Source: Gallionellaceae bacterium (GTDB lineage Bacteria; Pseudomonadota; Gammaproteobacteria; Burkholderiales; Gallionellaceae). From it: DNA of 46,756 nucleotides. Below the pieces are notes generated by a model. It was not told where the DNA came from and searched no databases. It saw only the letters and a list, made by a program, of their open reading frames with translations. Positions 10,121-17,702 of this stretch are shown in pieces (position 1 is the first letter of the stretch; each line of letters begins with the position of its first letter). The DNA is taken from the NCBI GenBank assembly GCA_008080515.1, contig VIKH01000007.1, positions 18,095 to 64,850 of the forward strand, written 5' to 3'. The translations under genes and the position numbers were made by a program.

Positions 10121-10945
10121 TCACAGCCCGCCCACGGAATCCGCAAAGCGGCGCAAGGCGTCCCGGTAAATCTCGCCGCTCTGCATGAAGGCATCGTTGT
10201 GCCCGCCGTGCAGCCAGACCAATTCCTTCGGCGCAGGCGCCGCCGCCAGCAGCTTTTGCGCGTGTTGCGCGGAAAAAAATTCATCGTCGCGGCTGTGGAA
10301 TATCAGCAGCGGGGCGCGGATGCGACCCATCTTGCCCAGCGTGTCATAGCGGGAGCGCATCAACCGGCGCACCGGCAGAAACGGGTACATCTCCTGCCCG
10401 ACATCCGGTGCGGAAGTGAAGCCTTCCTCTAGCACCAGGCCCGCCACGGTGGCTTGGCTCGCCAGATCCACCGCCACGGCCACGCCGAGCGATTCGCCGT
10501 AAACCACCAGCTTGCGCGGGTCAACGCCGCGCCGCTCGACCAGATAGCGGTAGGCCGCGCGCGCATCGCGATACAGTCCGGCCTCGTCCGGTTCGCCCGC
10601 GCTGTTGCCGTAACCCCGGTAATCCGGCGCAAATACGTCCAGCCCCAACTGGTGGAAAATGCCGTACTTCTCGAAGCGGTGGGAGATATTGCCGGCGTTG
10701 CCATGCAGCAGCAGCACGGTCAACCCGGAGGGGCGACCGCAAGGCATGAACCAGCCGTTGAGCTGCACGCCATCCTCGGCTGTCAGCCAGACCTCCTCGT
10801 ATTTCATGCCGAGCTGTTGCGGAGTGGCCGCGATGGCGCGCTCCGGAAAATAAATCAGGCGCGGCTCGTTCAGGCGCAGCCAGAGCGACATGGCCGCCAT
10901 GGCAAGCAGGACAAGCAGCAGAATATGGGTGGCCGATTTCAGCAA
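10121..10945 (-). CDS. Alpha/beta hydrolase, membrane-anchored
   Basis: Serine hydrolase of the BEM46/YfhR-like type. From the TTG at 10945 the protein starts with one hydrophobic helix (THILLLVLLAMAAMSLWLRL) that probably anchors it in the inner membrane. The oxyanion region HGNAGNISHR, the nucleophile Ser in YGESLGVAVA, the acid Asp in FHSRDDEFF and the His in LHGGHNDAF form the expected triad. The frame is open further upstream, but that would overlap the previous gene, whose stop is at 10956-10958; TTG 10945 is therefore preferred. Substrate unknown. Confidence 0.83.
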   Translation of the reverse strand: MLKSATHILLLVLLAMAAMSLWLRLNEPRLIYFPERAIAATPQQLGMKYEEVWLTAEDGVQLNGWFMPCGRPSGLTVLLLHGNAGNISHRFEKYGIFHQLGLDVFAPDYRGYGNSAGEPDEAGLYRDARAAYRYLVERRGVDPRKLVVYGESLGVAVAVDLASQATVAGLVLEEGFTSAPDVGQEMYPFLPVRRLMRSRYDTLGKMGRIRAPLLIFHSRDDEFFSAQHAQKLLAAAPAPKELVWLHGGHNDAFMQSGEIYRDALRRFADSVGGL

Positions 10946-10955
10946 GGCGCGCCTG

Positions 10956-11753
10956 TCACAGCTCGAGTGTGAGGCATTTGCACGCGCCCCCCGCCTTGAT
11001 GAATTCCGAAACTCCAACCTCGATCACGTTAAAACCCTGCCTGCCGAGCGCCGCCTTCAACTCGTCCGAAGCCCGATGCAAGATGACATCGCTGCCGATG
11101 TTCACCGCGTTGCAGGCAAAACTGTTGGCATCCTCCTCCGAAACCCAGATGGTCCCGCCGCCGAACGCACGCTCTATACTGCCCACACCCTGCGCCGAGA
11201 ACGCCTTGTCGTAGGCGATCACGCAACCGCCCTCCAGCGGGCAAAAAGCCGTATCGAGGTGATACCACTTCGGGTCAACAAGAGCCAGGCCGTTTACCCG
11301 GCCATGCAGCATGGCGGCGATTTCATCTATTGCCCCTACATCGCTCCTTTGGCCGTAACCGGCCCACACCTGCCCGCTGGAGTCGCGCAGCGCATCGCCC
11401 GCCCCCTCGAAATGAACGCCGTTACCCAAGCCGCTCACACGATAGCCGGAGCCAACAAAAAAATCGCTGAAATAGCGCGACTCCACCCGTCTTTCCGGGT
11501 GGCGGAACGACGAAATGACAACCTCGCGGTCGCGGCACACAAACCCGCCATTGGCGGTGAACACCATATCGGGCAATCCCGCTACCGGCTCGATCAGTTT
11601 GATGGGTGCCTTGCCGGAAAGAACATCATACAGATCCCGCCATTGCCGCACCGCCAGCCCAGTGTCCACCCGACCCAGGTTGCCGTCCATCCACGGATTG
11701 ATGACATAGCAGACCTCAAAATATCTGGGCTCGCACATCAGGAGTGTTTTCAT
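10956..11753 (-). CDS. Amidinotransferase / dimethylargininase-family protein
   Basis: Guanidino-group modifying enzyme of the GME superfamily (265 residues). Diagnostic segments are PDMVFTANGGFV (substrate Asp), FEGAGDAL, YHLDTAFCPLEGG (catalytic His after H-L-D) and the C-terminal GGACKCLTLEL with the nucleophile Cys. The family includes dimethylarginine hydrolases, ArgZ-type arginine dihydrolases and relatives; all catalytic residues are present but the true substrate cannot be assigned. First gene of a two-gene unit with the hydrolase 10 bases downstream. Confidence 0.82.
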   Translation of the reverse strand: MKTLLMCEPRYFEVCYVINPWMDGNLGRVDTGLAVRQWRDLYDVLSGKAPIKLIEPVAGLPDMVFTANGGFVCRDREVVISSFRHPERRVESRYFSDFFVGSGYRVSGLGNGVHFEGAGDALRDSSGQVWAGYGQRSDVGAIDEIAAMLHGRVNGLALVDPKWYHLDTAFCPLEGGCVIAYDKAFSAQGVGSIERAFGGGTIWVSEEDANSFACNAVNIGSDVILHRASDELKAALGRQGFNVIEVGVSEFIKAGGACKCLTLEL

Positions 11754-11925
11754 CTGGCCAGGTATCTACGATGGGTTATCCGGTTTTGCCAATAGCCGGC
11801 GCAGCCGTTTGGCCTATTGATCCGGCACGATGAAGTTTTAACAGCGTTCGGGCTGAGCCCGTGAAACCCGCTCACCTTTGGGCAAGTTCAAGGCGAACGG
11901 GCTTCAGACTTAATATCCGACCGGA
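11754..11925. repeat. Gap with a diverged palindromic repeat
   Basis: No gene is apparent. The stretch contains GCGTTCGGGCTGAGCCCGTG (about 11840-11859) and GGCGAACGGGCTTC about 50 bases on, an imperfect inverted repeat related to the TTCG...CGAACGG palindromes near 16.26 and 16.78 kb, and the paired words TTGATCCGG / CCGGATCAA near 11817 and 11929. Confidence 0.4.
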
Positions 11926-12960
11926 TCAATAACCGGCCCCCCGCATCAGTTGCTCCAGGCGGATGCGCCCTTCCGCCGTGGCCATCACCATCAGCACATC
12001 GCCGCCCCGCATGGCATGCTGCGCGGAAGGGTTGAGCAGCCAATTACCGTCGCGCCGCATCGCCAACACCAGGCTGCCGCTGTTGCCTTGATAGAGCACG
12101 GAGAGCGTTTTTCCGGAAAGCGCCTCCGGCACGGCAATTTCTTCGATGCGCACGTTGTCATCCGACTTGAACATGTCGTCGAGGAAAGAGGCGATATTCG
12201 GGCGCACCATCGCGGAAACGAGCCGCAGTCCGCCGGTAAAATCCGGCGAGACCACTTCGTCCGCCCCGGCGCGGCGCGTCTTCTCGACGTTTTTCGTGTC
12301 GTGGCAGCGCGCCACCACGCGCAATGCCGGGTTGATCTGTTTCGCGCTCAGGCTGATGACGAGATTGGTGCCGTCGTCGTGCGCCACGGCGAACACGCCG
12401 CGCGCGCGCATCACCCCGGCCGCGTGCAGCATGTCGTCGCTGGTCGCATCTCCGTGCAGCCAGACCTGTTCGGGATGCGCCTCCAAAAAATGGTGGATGG
12501 CGGACATGTTCGCATCAACGATGACGCACGCCCGGCCGGTCGCCGCCAGCTCGTGCGCAACGTTGCTGCCGACCAGGCCGACGCCGCACACGATGTAATG
12601 GCCTTCCATTTGCGCGATTTTCTGTTTCATTTTCTTTCTCCGCCAGGATGAATTCAGATCACTTTCCAGCATGAATGCGGTGACAGTAGACAGCACGTAG
12701 CCGAGCACGCCGATGCCGGTAAAACCGATAAACACCGTAAACAGGCGACCGTATTCGTACTGGCGCACATCCACCGCCTCGATATAACCGATGGTGGTCA
12801 GCGTAATGAAGGTCATGTAGAAACAGTCCAGCCAGGAATATTGCTCGCCGCCAAGAATACGGTAGCCGACCGTGCCGGTCAGCATGATGGCAGCCAGCGC
12901 CAGGAATGCGAAAGTGAGATGGCGTAGCGCCCTGGCGGGGTTGCTGGCCTGCTCCATCAT
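11926..12960 (-). CDS. Two-helix ion channel with RCK (TrkA-N/TrkA-C) domains, unusual filter
   Basis: MthK/Kch-like channel of 344 residues: transmembrane helix 1 ([19 protein letters not shown]), pore helix, filter, helix 2 ([25 protein letters not shown]), then an NAD-binding TrkA-N domain ([18 protein letters not shown]; acidic VDAN at the end of strand 2) and a TrkA-C domain from about 250. In K+ channels the filter reads T-V-G-Y-G; here residues 55-61 are TTIGYIE, so the last glycine is isoleucine. Selectivity may differ from normal K+ channels. Last gene of the hpt operon, overlapping def by 4 bases. Confidence 0.85.
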   Translation of the reverse strand: MMEQASNPARALRHLTFAFLALAAIMLTGTVGYRILGGEQYSWLDCFYMTFITLTTIGYIEAVDVRQYEYGRLFTVFIGFTGIGVLGYVLSTVTAFMLESDLNSSWRRKKMKQKIAQMEGHYIVCGVGLVGSNVAHELAATGRACVIVDANMSAIHHFLEAHPEQVWLHGDATSDDMLHAAGVMRARGVFAVAHDDGTNLVISLSAKQINPALRVVARCHDTKNVEKTRRAGADEVVSPDFTGGLRLVSAMVRPNIASFLDDMFKSDDNVRIEEIAVPEALSGKTLSVLYQGNSGSLVLAMRRDGNWLLNPSAQHAMRGGDVLMVMATAEGRIRLEQLMRGAGY

Positions 12961-13490
12961 TCATCCCGTTCCGCGCCGGCCGGAAACAGCACTTCGGTGT
13001 ACCCGAGATTGCGCAGGTCCCGCACCCGCATCGGGTACAGGATGCCCTCCAGATGGTCGCACTCGTGCTGCACCACGCGGGCGTGAAAACCGCTGACGGT
13101 GCGGTCTATCGGCGCGCCACGCTCGTCGCTGCCCCGGTAGCGCAAATGCGCGTAACGCGGCACCAGCCCGCGCAGACCCGGCACGCTGAGACAGCCCTCC
13201 CAATCTTCTTCAGTAGCGTCGGAGAGCGGGGTAATTACCGGGTTGATGAGCACGGTCTGCGGTACTTCTTCGGCGTCGGGATAGCGGGGGTTGCGGCCCA
13301 CGCCGAAAATCACCACACGCAGGCCCGCGCCGATTTGCGGCGCGGCCAGCCCCGCGCCATCCAGCGCCTGCATGGTGTCGCGCATGTCTTGCAGCAAGGC
13401 GCGCAGCTCCGGCGTGCCGAAGGATGCCACCTCCCGCGCGCGTGTCAGCAGGCGCTTGTCGCCCATTTTCAGCACTTCTTTAATCGCCAT
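12957..13490 (-). CDS. def: Peptide deformylase
   Basis: Removes the formyl group from the initiator Met of nascent proteins. From ATG 13490 ([15 protein letters not shown]) it is 177 residues with all three motifs: [17 protein letters not shown] (metal Cys) and [12 protein letters not shown] (HExxH with two metal His and catalytic Glu). The frame is open to 13631 but the extra N-terminus is the shadow of the upstream gene, which this start overlaps by 11 bases. Sequence resembles the second, Pseudomonas/Bordetella-type Def rather than the fmt-linked one, so a second def is likely elsewhere. Confidence 0.95.
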   Translation of the reverse strand: MAIKEVLKMGDKRLLTRAREVASFGTPELRALLQDMRDTMQALDGAGLAAPQIGAGLRVVIFGVGRNPRYPDAEEVPQTVLINPVITPLSDATEEDWEGCLSVPGLRGLVPRYAHLRYRGSDERGAPIDRTVSGFHARVVQHECDHLEGILYPMRVRDLRNLGYTEVLFPAGAERDE

Positions 13491-14226
13491 CGCACTCCAC
13501 CGCGCACTCCAGGATGTTGCGCACGCGCGCCATGGCCGGTTGCGCCACCGCGCTGATGTTTTCCATGCGCACGCCATCCTTGCTGCTGCCGCGCCCGGCC
13601 GCGTGGTTGACCACCACCGCGATGGCGGCATAAGTAAGGCCGAGCTCCTTGGCCAGCGCGGCCTCCGGCATGCCGGTCATGCCTACCATGTCGGCGCCAT
13701 CGCGCTCGAGGCGGTTTATTTCCGCCGCTGTTTCCAAGCGCGGCCCCTGCATGGCGGCGTATACGCCGCCATCGAGACAAGGCTCGCTGGCGCGCCGCGC
13801 GGCTTCGAGTATCTGCCGACGCAACTCCGGAGCGTAAGGGAGGGTGAAATCTATGTGTGTCACCGGACGATCTCGCCCTTCAAAATAAGTGAAGGCGCGC
13901 CCGTAGGTGTAATCAATGATCTGGTCCGGCACCGCGATGTCGCCTGGCGCAAGGTCTTTGCGGATGCAGCCCACCGAAGCGACCGATATGATGCGTTTCG
14001 CTCCCTGCTCCTGCAACGCCCACAGGTTGGCGCGGTAGTTCACTTCGTGCGGCGGAATGGTGTGGCCGTAGCCGTGGCGCGCGAGAAACATCACCTCGTG
14101 CTGCCGCAACCGCCCGAAAGTGATCGCGCCGGACGGCTCACCGTAAGGCGTGCGCAGCACCTGCCGGTGCGAGATTTCAAGGTTGGCCAACTGCGTCAGC
14201 CCGGTTCCGCCTATGATTGCCAGCAT
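13480..14226 (-). CDS. S-methyl-5'-thioinosine / purine nucleoside phosphorylase
   Basis: PNP/MTA phosphorylase-family enzyme of 248 residues. [10 protein letters not shown] opens the phosphate-binding fold; the central [23 protein letters not shown] and the [31 protein letters not shown] block are characteristic. In Pseudomonas-type relatives this class cleaves methylthioinosine to hypoxanthine and methylthioribose 1-phosphate. Being 3 bases downstream of hpt, which turns hypoxanthine into IMP, supports that specificity over methylthioadenosine. Substrate assignment is inference. Confidence 0.85.
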   Translation of the reverse strand: MLAIIGGTGLTQLANLEISHRQVLRTPYGEPSGAITFGRLRQHEVMFLARHGYGHTIPPHEVNYRANLWALQEQGAKRIISVASVGCIRKDLAPGDIAVPDQIIDYTYGRAFTYFEGRDRPVTHIDFTLPYAPELRRQILEAARRASEPCLDGGVYAAMQGPRLETAAEINRLERDGADMVGMTGMPEAALAKELGLTYAAIAVVVNHAAGRGSSKDGVRMENISAVAQPAMARVRNILECAVECDGD

Positions 14227-14229
14227 TTT

Positions 14230-14781
14230 CTATTTTCCTTTTACCGCATAAACTGCGGGCAAATTTCGCCACGCGCCATGCACGTCCATGCCGAAACCGA
14301 AGACAAAGCGATCCGGCACCTCCACCCCGACAAAATCGGCGCGCACCGGCTTCGCCATGCCGTTCAGTTTATCGGCGAACACCGCGCTGTAAAACTCCCT
14401 GGCCCCCAGCTCCATGACGCGCTGCTTGATTGCCGCCATGGTTCCACCTTCATCCAGGATGTCGTCCAGCACCAGCACCACCTTGCCGCGCACGTTCTCG
14501 CGCGGCTCGACTTTCCAGTGCAGATCGCCGCCCTGCCGGGCATCACCGTAGCGCGAAACGTGCACATAATCGAAATCGAGCGGGAACTCGAGCAGCGGCA
14601 GCAATTGCCCGGTAAACACCACCGCACCGCCCATCACCGACAGCACCAGCGGATGCGCGCCCGCCAGCGCCGCGCTGATCTCCCGCGCAACCCGCTCGAC
14701 CGCCGCGCGCACCTCGTCCGCCGGAACGATCAGGTCGGCCTGCTGTAACAGGTCATGCGCCTGCCGGTTGGATAGGGTCAT
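14230..14781 (-). CDS. hpt: Hypoxanthine-guanine phosphoribosyltransferase
   Basis: Purine salvage enzyme making IMP/GMP from the free base and PRPP. The 183-residue protein shows the PRPP loop VLVLDDILDEGGTM, the flexible-loop region VHVSRYGD, the PPi loop in LVLSVMGGAVV and the purine-binding segment VEVPDRFVFGFGMD. First gene of a tight minus-strand operon hpt - thioinosine phosphorylase - def - channel. Confidence 0.93.
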   Translation of the reverse strand: MTLSNRQAHDLLQQADLIVPADEVRAAVERVAREISAALAGAHPLVLSVMGGAVVFTGQLLPLLEFPLDFDYVHVSRYGDARQGGDLHWKVEPRENVRGKVVLVLDDILDEGGTMAAIKQRVMELGAREFYSAVFADKLNGMAKPVRADFVGVEVPDRFVFGFGMDVHGAWRNLPAVYAVKGK

Positions 14782-14924
14782 TCAGGAAGCCAGGAAAAGT
14801 CATGACGGCAAGGCGCAAGGAACGCGGGCGAAGAAACGCGCACAAAGATACCAGATTTCCGGGTTAAAGAAGCGGGCGGAACGCGCCGCATGGAGTTTCC
14901 ACCCTTGTTGCAACTTGTGGGAGG

Positions 14925-15368
14925 CTATTTCCCGCCGCTTTCCGCGACCATCAGTTGAACCATTCCCTCGACGATGCGGATGTCGCGGGGCGAGAGCCGC
15001 ACCAGCTTGTCCAGCAAGGGGACAATCCCTGCATATGGCGTTATTCCCGCATACTCCTTGCCCAGCATGACCAGGCCGGTATGCTGGGGCTGCGATACTG
15101 GCTCCGTTTTCGGGCCGGAACCATAGCGCAACCACTGCGCTGATACGCCCAGCCACGCCGCGAGCGCCAGTAACTTCGGTTGCGCAGGCACGGCTTCCGC
15201 GAACAGCCATTTCCTGACAGTTTGCGCGGTAACTGGCCGCCCGGAAAAGTTCCGGTTAAATGCGCGTGCGATTTTCGTCGGGCTGCCGACCGGCAGCCCA
15301 ATGCGTTTCAATTCCTGCGACAGCCGCCTGCTGAAAGAAGCCCGCTCCTGTTCGCTGGTCGTTTCCAT
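14925..15368 (-). CDS. Phage-repressor-type HTH regulator
   Basis: A 147-residue DNA-binding protein. The N-terminal half (SFSRRLSQELKRIGLPVGSP through RPVTAQTVRKWLFAEAVPAQ to LGVSAQWLRYG) is an XRE-like helix-turn-helix similar to the N-terminal domains of phage-type repressors. The C-terminus LVRLSPRDIRIVEGMVQLMV is conserved in a remnant at 17.0 kb. ATG 15368 is preferred over an in-frame TTG at 15386. The target is not identifiable; the neighbouring lipoprotein gene is divergent, 126 bases away. Confidence 0.75.
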   Translation of the reverse strand: METTSEQERASFSRRLSQELKRIGLPVGSPTKIARAFNRNFSGRPVTAQTVRKWLFAEAVPAQPKLLALAAWLGVSAQWLRYGSGPKTEPVSQPQHTGLVMLGKEYAGITPYAGIVPLLDKLVRLSPRDIRIVEGMVQLMVAESGGK

Positions 15369-15494
15369 ATGGGGGAAAAATACCAAGCCTGGCAGTAACT
15401 AAACAGAAACATCGGGGGTTGTAATCGTAACTTTTTGTTGTTATCGTGCGTCTTGTCGGCGCGGCAATCCGGCAAAACCACTGGGGAGAATACG

Positions 15495-16193
15495 ATGAAA
15501 ACACTAACTAACAGAATTGCGTTGACGCTCCTGGCGTCAGCACTGGTGACAGGGTGCGGTAGCGGGGGAGGCGGCGGTGCAGCCGCGCCCGCCGGACCGG
15601 TGGCTTCGACACTCACCTTTCCCCTGCAAAGCGCCTATAAAACATATACTGCGAACGGAGAAACAAGAAACTTCACGGTTTCCGGCTCATGCAGCGGCTC
15701 AGGCAGTTTAACCAGTGCCCCTGCGACAACGCCTGCAACTTTCGAGGGGGTGCCGGCGTTGTCCGCCGCTACCACGATTACCATGTCGCTTTCTGCCCCA
15801 TGCGCTCCATCTGGCGCAGCGACTAGCACCGATTACTACGACAGCAATTACACCCCCCTTGGCAGTGTCGGCGTAGATTATGGCGTGTACTCGGCTCTAA
15901 ACATACCACTGTCTGTGACTGTCGGCGGAACGGCGATAGTTGGGACAGAAAACCTTTACTCGAACAGCACCAAAACGGTTGGCGCCGGCAGACAAGACAT
16001 CAGTTACGTTATAGAAGCCGACACCTCAACCACCGCAATCGTGAATCTGATATCGAAGTACTACGACGCGGCAGGGATATTGACCGCAACCGAGCAAGGC
16101 CGTTACCGGATTACGTCGGTCGGAGCACTGGTGCGAGTTTCAGGTGATATTCAATATGCTTCCGGCCAGCATCTGATAATGACATTTAACTAA
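15495..16193 (+). CDS. Secreted lipoprotein, unknown function
   Basis: A 232-residue protein with a lipoprotein signal peptide: MKTLTNRIALTLLASALVTG followed by Cys and a glycine-rich tether (GSGGGGGA). The mature part is rich in Ser, Thr, Ala and Gly with beta-strand-like alternation and two internal Cys (SGSCSGS, SAPCAPS) that could form a disulphide. ATG 15495 has GGGGAG at -12. No known domain recognised. Start and signal peptide are clear; function is open. Confidence 0.8.
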   Translation: MKTLTNRIALTLLASALVTGCGSGGGGGAAAPAGPVASTLTFPLQSAYKTYTANGETRNFTVSGSCSGSGSLTSAPATTPATFEGVPALSAATTITMSLSAPCAPSGAATSTDYYDSNYTPLGSVGVDYGVYSALNIPLSVTVGGTAIVGTENLYSNSTKTVGAGRQDISYVIEADTSTTAIVNLISKYYDAAGILTATEQGRYRITSVGALVRVSGDIQYASGQHLIMTFN

Positions 16194-16253
16194 TCAGTTT
16201 GAGATGGGCGCAACAAACAGCGGGTATGCGCCAGAAGAATTTCTCCACACTCC

Positions 16254-16283
16254 CGTTCGTGCTGAGGTATCGAAGCACGAACG
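16254..16283. repeat. Palindrome, 10-bp arms
   Basis: CGTTCGTGCT (16254-16263) and AGCACGAACG (16274-16283) are exact inverse complements around GAGGTATCGA. A relative in the opposite sense, TTCGATACCTCACCACGAACG, is at about 16778-16798, and GGTTCGATACCTC recurs at about 16814. These look like a dispersed intergenic repeat family. There is no T-run, so it is a poor terminator, though it lies 60 bases after the lipoprotein gene. Confidence 0.7.
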
Positions 16284-16362
16284 ACCGATCAACCTCCGAA
16301 ATACCCGCTATGGCGGTTAGTTGCTTCACAATAGGCTTTGCCTCGAATGGCCATACCCGGCG

Positions 16363-16728
16363 CTAACGGGCATTGCAAGAGCCACCCCTGATCATGAAAC
16401 TTGCCATGCCCGTTTCCCTCACCTCAATCCTCTCCCGCCTGCGGGAGAGGAGGGTTCCCCATGCGATTTGTTGCACGGTTTTCCAGTCCCCGCGCATCAT
16501 GGCTTCCTTTTTCCTCCGGCTCCAACCCTTGATCTGCTGCTCGGCAGCCAACGCTTCCTCGCGCGTCGCACATTGCTGCGACCATAACAGCGTTACCGGT
16601 CGGCGTGTCGAAGTGTATCCGCCGCATTCGCCGCGCTGGTGCTCGGCCATCCGTTTTTCGAGGTTGTCGGTATGGCCGGTGTAATAGCTGGCATCCGAAC
16701 AGCGAAGAATGTAGACGCAAAAAGCCAT
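16363..16728 (-). CDS. GIY-YIG nuclease domain protein (UvrC-like, YhbQ type)
   Basis: Small single-domain GIY-YIG protein. CVYILRCSDASYYTGHTDNL gives the GIY and YIG elements (VYI...YTG), followed by the conserved Arg (EKRMAEH) and the Glu in TREEALAAEQQIKGWSR. Role probably in DNA repair or recombination, not established. ATG 16728 is preferred to the in-frame ATG at 16740. The last 30 or so residues (GTLLSRRRERIEVRETGMAS and on) are encoded by a dispersed hairpin repeat, so the natural C-terminus has been replaced or extended. Confidence 0.88.
   Translation of the reverse strand: MAFCVYILRCSDASYYTGHTDNLEKRMAEHQRGECGGYTSTRRPVTLLWSQQCATREEALAAEQQIKGWSRRKKEAMMRGDWKTVQQIAWGTLLSRRRERIEVRETGMASFMIRGGSCNAR
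16429..16450. repeat. Perfect 10-bp stem hairpin inside the GIY-YIG C-terminus
   Basis: CCTCTCCCGC and GCGGGAGAGG with a CT loop. With its surroundings (CCTCACCTCAATCC before, AGGGTTCCCC after) it has the look of a common proteobacterial intergenic repeat, here read as coding sequence on the minus strand. Confidence 0.75.
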
Positions 16729-17010
16729 TACCCCACCCACTCCTTAAACATGCGCGCTCCGGCGTCTCCGTTGTGGTTCGATACCTCACCACGAACGGGG
16801 GAAGAGAACTGGCGGTTCGATACCTCTCCGTGATCGGGGGGAGCATCGGTGAGGGCACAATTCCTGCTCGCGCCGAAATCAATGATGCGCCCTGCCCGCT
16901 ATTTCGCCGCCAGGCATCCCGTGTCGCCTGGGGTGCAATACGCAACTTCCGGCGCATTCAGGTGCAGACACATTGCACCCCTGATTATCGTGCTGCCGCC
17001 TTACGCGAAG

Positions 17011-17108
17011 TTACTGCCCGTCGTATTCCATGCACGTCAAGTGAAACACGCCTTCCACGATGGGAATATCCTTGGACGAAAGCCACAACGGTTTATCCAC
17101 CACAGGAG
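17011..17108 (-). pseudogene. C-terminal remnant of an HTH regulator
   Basis: The minus strand encodes ILTPVVDKPLWLSSKDIPIV followed by EGVFHLTCMEYDGQ and a stop at 17011-17013. It aligns with the end of the regulator at 14925-15368 (ITPYAGIVPLLDKLVRLSPR, DIRIVEGMVQLMVAESGGK). Nothing of the DNA-binding half is present and a stop lies in frame upstream within a hairpin repeat. It is a fragment of a paralog, 2 kb from the intact copy. Confidence 0.65.
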
Positions 17109-17115
17109 TAAGTAT

Positions 17116-17164
17116 CCACCGGCAAAGCCGGTGGCTTTACGATTGCTGGCCCCTCAAAGGGGCC
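17116..17164. repeat. Pair of hairpins (REP-like doublet)
   Basis: CCACCGGC/GCCGGTGG (17116-17134, loop AAA) and GGCCCCT/AGGGGCC (17148-17164, loop CAA) lie 13 bases apart. The region 16729-17183 otherwise holds only the regulator remnant and diverged palindromes; no intact gene was seen. Confidence 0.7.
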
Positions 17165-17183
17165 TAACCGCAATCGGTGAAAA

Positions 17184-17372
17184 TCAAAAGCCAAACCATA
17201 GCATGGGGTGAAGCACACTTTCCTTGTAGGACACATGTTTGCGGGCGACCGGATCAAATTTTTTCATCTCGAGCTTTTCCGGCGTGGTGCGCTTGTTTTT
17301 GCTCGTAGTGTAAAAATGGCCGGTACCGGCGCTCGACTCCAGCTTGATCTTTTCGCGTATGCCTTTAGCCAC
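17184..17372 (-). CDS. rpmG: Ribosomal protein L33, with altered C-terminus
   Basis: Large-subunit protein bL33. [20 protein letters not shown], then [20 protein letters not shown] and [12 protein letters not shown] are standard. The usual protein ends within a few residues after this (as in KEAKIK); here it runs on with [10 protein letters not shown] to 62 residues, next to the hairpin doublet. Probably the original stop was lost in a rearrangement. The zinc-finger Cys pairs are absent (the C-minus form of L33), which is normal for proteobacteria. 11 bases downstream of rpmB. Confidence 0.93.
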   Translation of the reverse strand: MAKGIREKIKLESSAGTGHFYTTSKNKRTTPEKLEMKKFDPVARKHVSYKESVLHPMLWFGF

Positions 17373-17383
17373 GTCAGTTCTCC

Positions 17384-17620
17384 TTAAACTTTCTCGCCGC
17401 GGGCGCGCATCTCAAACAGCACGGCATCAATGCCATTCTTGTCTATGGTGCGCAAGGCGGCGTTGGTGAGGCGCAGGGCAACCCAGCGGTTCTCGCTTTC
17501 TACCCAAAAGCGGCGGCGCTGCAAATTCGGCAGGAACCGGCGTTTGGTTTTGTTGTTGGCGTGGGACACGTTGTTCCCCACCATCGGGCGCTTCCCCGTT
17601 ACTTGACAGACACGTGCCAT
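17384..17620 (-). CDS. rpmB: Ribosomal protein L28
   Basis: Large-subunit protein bL28, 78 residues, full length: [20 protein letters not shown] start, [20 protein letters not shown] and the C-terminal [20 protein letters not shown] are typical. It is transcribed with rpmG. In many proteobacteria radC precedes this pair; here radC is 2.1 kb upstream with three unrelated genes or fragments between. Confidence 0.97.
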   Translation of the reverse strand: MARVCQVTGKRPMVGNNVSHANNKTKRRFLPNLQRRRFWVESENRWVALRLTNAALRTIDKNGIDAVLFEMRARGEKV

Positions 17621-17702
17621 GAGAAATTACTCCAACCAGTTTCAAAGAGGCGCGATTCTACCCTAAAACCGGAAAAGTGTTCAACCGGCATTTGCGCCGC
17701 GC

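Noticed and set aside
16849-17211. 120-codon plus-strand frame
   Set aside because: Runs through hairpin repeats and lies opposite the regulator remnant; no protein features.
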